Of a stretch of 64,000 nt of DNA, positions 58,528 through 64,000 are shown one piece after another. The stretch comes from Lytechinus variegatus. Lineage: Eukaryota; Echinodermata; Echinoidea; Temnopleuroida; Toxopneustidae. The translations under genes and the position numbers were made by a program. Position 1 is the stretch's first letter. Every line of letters begins with the position of its first letter. The notes under the pieces are model-generated. The model was not told where the DNA came from. It ran no database searches and saw only the letters and a program-made list of their open reading frames with translations. The stretch spans positions 39,558,687 to 39,622,686 of the forward strand of contig NC_054746.1 in assembly GCF_018143015.1 (NCBI RefSeq), read 5' to 3'.

Positions 58528-58756
58528 AGTATTGTTTCAAAATTTACTTCTCTTTCCCCAAGTTTAGAATAGTTTCATTTTGAATTTCTTTTTGGAAATT
58601 TTAGAGCACCCCTGCTATAAGTCATATATTCAATCCAAATGTCTAGATATCCTTGCTCATCTCAGAACCACACAATAAATTCAGAGTACAGTTCACTGAC
58701 TTATAAAGAAACTAGCTGTGTTAACTAAAAAGAATGTGGAGGTCTACTTGGACTGT
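58524..58756. repeat. Copy of an HSP90 intron segment
   Basis: Matches 61381-61562 in the same orientation: ttgtttcaaaatttacttct, ctttcccc, caatccaaatgtctag, tatccttgctcatct, ttcagagtacagtt, gacttataaagaaactagct and gaggtctacttggac. One copy sits upstream of the HSP90 exons, the other inside its second intron. Confidence 0.85.
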
Positions 58757-59553
58757 TTGTGCAATTGTCATGATTGTTGGAAATCGATAAAAACATCTAC
58801 CCCCTCCCCCCCAAAAAAATATATATATGTACATGTATGAATAAAAATTAAAAAAATTATCGTGATAAAATGCCGCTTGTGCATACAATCGGGCATTTAA
58901 ATCGATGAATATTCAAATTGAATCTGATTGGTGAATTTTACCGCTTTATTTGGACGAAAACATTTTTCGATCGGTAAGCAGTTTATGATACTTTTGCATT
59001 TTTTACGTTTTTATGGATACTTTATTGGTCATACTGGCAGTAAAATATATAACAGCAAGTTTGTTATTGCTTTATTATTTTTTATTTTGCAAGAATAAAA
59101 ATCAAATTACACGACAATAATTTGACTTGATTAAATATTTACCCTCAATTAAAGTATTGGAAAACCCTATATCCGCATCCGGTGTCGAATATGCTAGAAA
59201 ACCGAAGCACATCTGTTATTGAACATATAGTTCTCACAGGAAATTTTAAAAGATAAAACCATAAGTTAAAAATTTGACCGAAATTGAATAAGATTTTACC
59301 TATGATCTTGAAAAATTAGTTAAAATACAGCTTTCACTTCATAAGCCTAAAATATTGGAATTGAATGGCCGCGGATTAATATCAATTCATCCCCGCGCCA
59401 GTGCATGCAGAATGCAATTCCCATGCATCCACGGCCTAGCATGCATCGCCATGTGTGTCGGATTGGTCGCACATGTTCATTCATTCATTCATTACCGTAA
59501 CACGCGTGAGAGTTTCGGTACCGTGGACTGTCCTGTCTTGTCCTGCTCCTAAC

Positions 59554-59581
59554 GAATCTTCTAGAAGAGAATTTTCGAGAA
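59554..59581 (+). promoter_or_regulatory. HSP90: Heat-shock element, six pentamers
   Basis: Pentamer cores GAA-TTC-GAA-GAA-TTC-GAA fall at 59554, 59559, 59564, 59569, 59574 and 59579, exactly 5 bp apart. Five alternate properly; the fourth is in the same orientation as the third. This is an HSF1-type binding site. It ends ten bases before the donor gtaagt at 59591, so it lies at or inside the first, non-coding exon. Confidence 0.85.
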
Positions 59582-60237
59582 TTTGAAGAGGTAAGTTAGG
59601 TATATAAGATCTTTCTACCTGAATTGTAAGTTTATTCTACATTCCTTGTTGTTCAACTCAATTGACTAAGTCAGACAAGTGAAGTTTTTACTTTGGCCTT
59701 TGGGAGTTTGGGCAGGCTCGACTTTGAATTGAACTTGAAGTTTGAATCTGGTTTGGAATTGGATATTGTGAAACGCTTTGTGACAAAGTTTGTCCTGATT
59801 TAACTTAGATCTGAAGAGTGGTGAGATTTATTTTGTCTTTATTGTCTGGATATGATTCTAGATCATGTTTTCAACTAAGCCTAGTCTAGTCTGATCAACT
59901 TTTGACAGGTTTGATATATTAAAGCCAGACCTAGGGCCTATCTAGATCTGTTTTCAATTTCATCCAAATTTTCCTCCTTGTCTGCACAACTGGCAGACTG
60001 GGGACATTCTTTTCAAAATTAATACTCTTTAAAAGCAGTGTTTTTCTTTCTTTCTTTTAGGCCCTAGTTGATTTATGCTGGGGGTGGGGGGAGACAAATA
60101 TATTGCTCTATACATGCGTGACCAAAAAAAGTTACAGGCATGACAGGTGTTTTTTTTTTCAGTTTTGTGCAAGTAATCTTTGCCCATAGGTCATGTAGGT
60201 CTAGGTTAAAAATCTGTATTTTATTCCTTCATTGCAG
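59582..60237 (+). other. HSP90: HSP90 probable 5' UTR exon end and intron 1
   Basis: The donor gaagag|gtaagt at 59590/59591 probably ends non-coding exon 1. The intron runs to the acceptor attgcag at 60231-60237. A fragment at 60080-60150 matches the repeat at 20145. The exon 1 start is not determined; no TATA box seen. Confidence 0.6.
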
Positions 60238-60428
60238 TCAGTATACAGATCACCCCAAAAAACACCATGTCAACTGAAACCAAACGTCCAGAAGAACCAA
60301 TGGAAGCTGAGGAGGCAGAGACCTTTGCCTTCCAGGCAGAGATTGCTCAATTGATGAGCCTCATCATCAACACATTCTACTCAAACAAGGAGATCTTCCT
60401 TAGAGAACTCATTTCAAATTCATCTGAT
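60238..60428 (+). CDS. HSP90: Cytosolic HSP90, exon 2 (start codon)
   Basis: After 29 bases of 5' UTR the ATG at 60267 opens 54 codons: [20 protein letters not shown], then [20 protein letters not shown] and [17 protein letters not shown]90 is the ATP-driven cytosolic chaperone. This is the start of its GHKL ATP-binding domain, with catalytic E47 and N51 at the same numbers as human HSP90-alpha. Donor gat|gtaagt (60428/60429), phase 0. The acidic N-terminal tail is long for HSP90-beta; no ER signal peptide, so not GRP94. Confidence 0.95.
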
Positions 60429-61803
60429 GTAAGTTTGTTTCATCAATTCCAAATTGCAGCCCATGTAATAATATTGGATAGGGTAAAAAGATGAATTTTC
60501 TTAGGGTGTACACTTCGGGCTTCGGCAGAAAAATCTGACAAACAGAACACTGAAAATTTGATTAAATTTTGACAAAGATAATCAAAGTTAAGACAATTGA
60601 AAAGCTTGACATTATTTTGGTGTTAAGTTCTTTGGATGTCTTCATGAGTATTCATTTAGCAAATGGATGTCATATCCTCACATGATGATGATCTGTCTAT
60701 ACGAAATTATGTTTTATTCAAATAATATTTGGACAACTGGTATTCTTGCTACAAGTTTTTTATTACATGGGAGACATCATACACACATTTTCTCACATAG
60801 TAACATAAGAAAATAGAACTTGGAAGGGGGGCACTTCCATTGACGAGTAGATACCATGCGTGACCATGGGGTCTTGAAAAGCACCCGAAACACATATTTT
60901 CCATTTTCTGAAAATGCACCCCTTAACACAAGTATTTGCGTGTGAAACCCTTCCCTTAACAAGTATTGGAAACAAAACGATACTCTTGGCAACTATTCCC
61001 TGGATTGAACCCCAAACAAGTACAGGGATATTTCAATTGTTATGCCACGGACGACGTCGGTTTTACCTTTACCTGCATCTTTGGGTTTAGTACAGCCCCA
61101 ATTCCCCACTCTTGAAAATCGTATTCTAAACACATAGTGGTGACTCTTGAAGCAAAAAGTACATCCTTTATAAAACATTTTAGTCTAAATTTTTTATACC
61201 CTTTTTTCAGCATGGAGTACCCCGTTTACTTGTCCCCGATGTTGGAATGTGATAAACTTAAAGTTAAGGAAAGATCTAAAAGTTTTTAGATCTGATCTAT
61301 TCTAATCCCAGGATTATACAGCCATAAAATTTCTAGATTAAGAGTTTAGTTTGACCTCAGAAGACAATTCCAGGATAAAGTAGGCATTGTTTCAAAATTT
61401 ACTTCTCTTTCCCCCAATATCTTCAATCCAAATGTCTAGGTATCCTTGCTCATCTATAGGAGGATCAGAACCACAACAAATTCAGAGTACAGTTAACTGA
61501 CTTATAAAGAAACTAGCTGTATGAACTAAAAAGTATATAGGGCCTAGAGGTCTACTTGGACTTTGCATCGGCCACCTTCCATAGATCAAATAATCACTTG
61601 TGAACACCAACTGTATTGCTGAGAAGGTATCTATTTATAACTGGAAACTGATCCGAGATTTGTTGACCTAATACTGTAATAAAATAGAGATGTAATGATT
61701 GAAATTCCATGTGGATGCATTTGTCAAAAAGATATTTGTTATTTTTTTAACTGGGACTTATAACAAGGGTTTTACTATCATTTTGATATTCCATGTTTTA
61801 TAG
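60429..61803 (+). other. HSP90: HSP90 intron 2
   Basis: Holds copy 4 of the G-ended TIR element (60825-61203) and the repeated segment 61381-61562. Acceptor ttttatag ends at 61803. Confidence 0.85.
60825..61203. mobile_element. G-ended TIR element, copy 4 (right-truncated)
   Basis: Starts ggggggcacttccattgacg and agtagataccatgcgtgacc, continues with the family interior (gaaaatgcaccccttaacac, caagtattggaaacaaaacg), and stops near the T run at 61190-61203. The right inverted end is missing. Confidence 0.8.
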
Positions 61804-62010
61804 GCCTTGGACAAGATTCGCTACAAGTCTTTGACTGACCCCAGTGAGATTGAAGCCGAAAAGGATTTCTCTATCAAGATTGTTCCAAACAAAGATGAGA
61901 AGTCACTGACTATTATCGACACAGGTATTGGGATGACCAAGGCTGACATGATCAACAACCTTGGAACTATTGCCCGATCTGGCACCAGGAACTTCATGGA
62001 AGCCCTGCAG
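61804..62010 (+). CDS. HSP90: Cytosolic HSP90, exon 3
   Basis: 69 codons, phase 0 at both ends (acceptor tag|gccttg, donor cag|gtatgt). Encodes [53 protein letters not shown]93 of the DTGIGM motif contacts the ATP adenine and is present. Confidence 0.95.
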
Positions 62011-62409
62011 GTATGTGTAAAAACTCTTCGCAATTATGCAGGGTTTGAATTGGTCGGAGGTCTTAGCTGTAGATGACTTGTTTTGATGCCCTTTGTTGTG
62101 TAACATAGAAATATGACTGAGATTGAATAGTGGCCTTGCCTCCAAAACAAACATTTAAGGCCTGATTTTGGCTCTACATTGTATAATGGTTAATATGAAA
62201 AATTAAACATTTTCCATGTTTTGTGGCTGTTTGGAAGAGTAAAATACAGCTATCACTGAAGATAATGGTTTGATGAAATGGTACATATGTTAAACAAAAC
62301 TTCAATATATTTTTAGATGAACTTATGCTGAACATTTAATGCTATCAGGGATTATTAAGTTCTGAATAGTGAAATTAAAATGTGGATTTATGTGAAATTC
62401 TCAATTTAG

Positions 62410-62569
62410 GCAGGAGCTGACATCTCCATGATCGGTCAATTTGGTGTTGGATTCTACTCTGCATACCTTGTAGCTGAGACTGTAACCGTCTACTCAAAGA
62501 ACAATGATGATGAAACTTACATGTGGCAATCTAGTGCTGGTGGCTCTTTCACTGTTCATAGAATTCCAA
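62410..62569 (+). CDS. HSP90: Cytosolic HSP90, exon 4 (last in window)
   Basis: Acceptor tttag|gcagga (62409/62410), donor ccaa|gtaagt (62569/62570), leaving phase 1. Encodes [53 protein letters not shown]. It includes the GQFGVGFYS lid/G-box motif. The middle and C-terminal (MEEVD) domains lie beyond the window. Confidence 0.95.
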
Positions 62570-64000
62570 GTAAGTAATTTAGGCCTGCGTGTGGATTATA
62601 GTTAAACAGGTCTTTCAGCTTAAAAATTATGTTACTTGAATCATACAAAACCGACAACTGAAAATTCTTCAAATTGGACATGGAATAAAAGTTTCATTTT
62701 TAAGTTTTGCATTTTGATGTCACAATTCTAATGCAGTGAGCAAAGTGATGTAATGTTGCCACTTATTCTTTTTTAATCATTAAATGAAATAGTGTTTATT
62801 CAGATTTTTCCACCAAGAATGTAAAAAATAGGATGAACTAAGTTATTGTGTAAGATAAGCTGAAACCTATATTCTTTACAAGGAGATATCTATGAAAATA
62901 TGAATTATGATTATGTAACAAAATAGGAAAAGGGAGACATTACATCAGCCCACCTATTGCATATTCACGATGGCATGCTTGATGATATGACAGTATTAAA
63001 GGGGTGGTCCAGGCTGAAAATATTTATAGCTTAATAAATAGAGTAGAATTCACAGAGCAAAATGCCGAAAATTTTGTCTAAATCGGACAACAAATAGCAA
63101 AGTTATTGAATTTTAAAGTTTAGTAATATTTTGTAAAAACAGTCGTCATGAATATTCATTAGGTGGGCTGATGATGTCACGTCTCCACTTTTCTTTTGTA
63201 TCTTATTATATGAAATTAGGTTTATTCAAATTTTTTCCTCCAAGAACCAGAAAAATTGGATTGACAACTGATTTAATGCATTAGATATTTATTGCTGCAA
63301 CTTATTTCATTATAAGGGAGACATTTTATTCACACAAGTATGAAATAATGAAAAAAATGTGATTTTATGTAATAACATAAGAAAACGGAAAGTGGAGATG
63401 TGACATCATCAGCTCGCCTAATGAATATTCATGACGACTGTTTTCACAAAATATTGCTAAACTTTAAACTTCAATAACTTTATTATTTGTTATCCGATTT
63501 CGATGAAATTTTCAGCGTTTTGCTCAGTGAGTTCTACTCTGTGTATTAAGCTATAAATATTTTCAGCCTGGACCACCCCTTTAACAAAAAAAAGTTTTAT
63601 GATTCCATAACTATATATTTCATAAGACTTGATCAACTCTCATTGTTACGCTAGTTGAAATCTACTTTATATAAAAGTAAGGAACTATTTGTGGAAAGCC
63701 ATTAAAAAAATGCACATTGGAGGACTATATAATACAAATGATTGACAAGAAAGTTATTGAAAATAGCTTTCAAAAGGTATCCTTGGAATAGTTGTTTGGA
63801 CATTTAAAATATTACAAATGTTTGTAAATGTGGATCTTTATTTGATTAAAAATGTCCATTCATATATTAATTTATGTGTAAATTGATTGGTTAGCCAGGA
63901 AATATTACTTCATCTGTCTTTGGACGTCTGAGATTGGAAAAAGAGTGTAGACACTGCTTGATATGCACATTCAATTATTATTTTTTCTCTTTCGTCATAC
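62570..64000 (+). other. HSP90: HSP90 intron 4 (to window edge)
   Basis: Holds a TTAA-flanked MITE (62996-63584). No further exon recognised before the window ends, so the intron is at least 1.4 kb. Confidence 0.75.
62996..63584. mobile_element. TTAA-flanked MITE (piggyBac-type), 2
   Basis: TTAA at 62996-62999 and 63581-63584. Ends aggggtggtccaggctgaaa and tttcagcctggaccacccct are perfect inverted repeats. The arms continue to the middle (tatttatagcttaat / attaagctataaata; gtcgtcatgaatattcatta / taatgaatattcatgacgac). Non-coding; inside an HSP90 intron. Confidence 0.93.

Larger units (their letters stand above)
58210..58930. repeat. Duplicated and inverted block around a (TA)n microsatellite
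   Basis: tgtgcaattgtcatgattgt, tggaaatc, acatctaccccctcccccc occurs at ~58218 and again at ~58758. The words gaatattcatcgatttaaat (58352) and atttaaatcgatgaatattc (58897) form an inverted pair. Between them is a TA run of ~76 bp (58448-58524). Confidence 0.8.

Noticed and set aside
60793-61178. Minus-strand ORFs similar to those at 20094-20381
   Set aside because: Both lie in copies of the same G-ended TIR element. The similarity reflects shared repeat DNA, not a conserved protein.

Overview
The window is animal nuclear DNA, AT-rich, with short exons in long introns and dense transposon debris. It looks like an echinoderm, most likely a sea urchin. The protein matches are metazoan (ACBD3, DNAAF2/Kintoun, cytosolic HSP90), and several repeats look like ones I associate with sea urchin genomes: a foldback element with very long inverted repeats, GACGCCGCCGCC-ended elements with an internal repeat, TTAA-flanked MITEs and gacgaactgg hairpins. 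The species assignment is inference.

Host genes. (1) 581-1678 (+): the last two coding exons of ACBD3 (GOLD domain); the rest lies left of the window. (2) 19878-11756 (-): DNAAF2/Kintoun, complete in three in-phase exons (604+45+311 = 960 aa), convergent with ACBD3. (3) 34234-29552 (-): an unrecognised conserved-looking gene, five exons joined in phase (283 aa), with a GRAM/PH-like stretch. (4) 59554-end (+): the 5' part of a cytosolic HSP90 gene, with six heat-shock pentamers next to a probable non-coding first exon, then three coding exons before the window ends. DNAAF2 and HSP90 both act in dynein and client folding, but their closeness here may be chance.

Transposons. 12.9-34.6 kb holds SINEs, several TIR/MITE families, a retroposed cDNA fragment with a 17-bp target duplication, and a degraded LINE with a 300-bp tandem duplication. 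34.8-52.2 kb is a nest: a ~130-bp-unit minisatellite is split by a minus-strand L1/Tx1-like LINE (10-bp target duplication). That LINE is split by a 7.3-kb element with hAT-like 8-bp duplications. That in turn is split by a 5.2-kb foldback element whose ~1.6-kb arms each carry about 17 copies of a self-complementary 53-bp unit. A second, plus-strand LINE with an uninterrupted 986-codon ORF2 follows in the same minisatellite. 52.4-59 kb is further MITEs, LINE remains and microsatellite.

The most unusual observations are the foldback nest, a DNAAF2-intron repeat combining a hammerhead-like core with a histone-type 3' processing signal (stem-loop plus CAAGAAAGA), the unrecognised GRAM-like gene, and the periodic GC-rich palindrome ctcgcgcttcgcgctcgca. 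No retrovirus, LTR element, Polinton, rRNA, true tRNA or CRISPR array was recognised.
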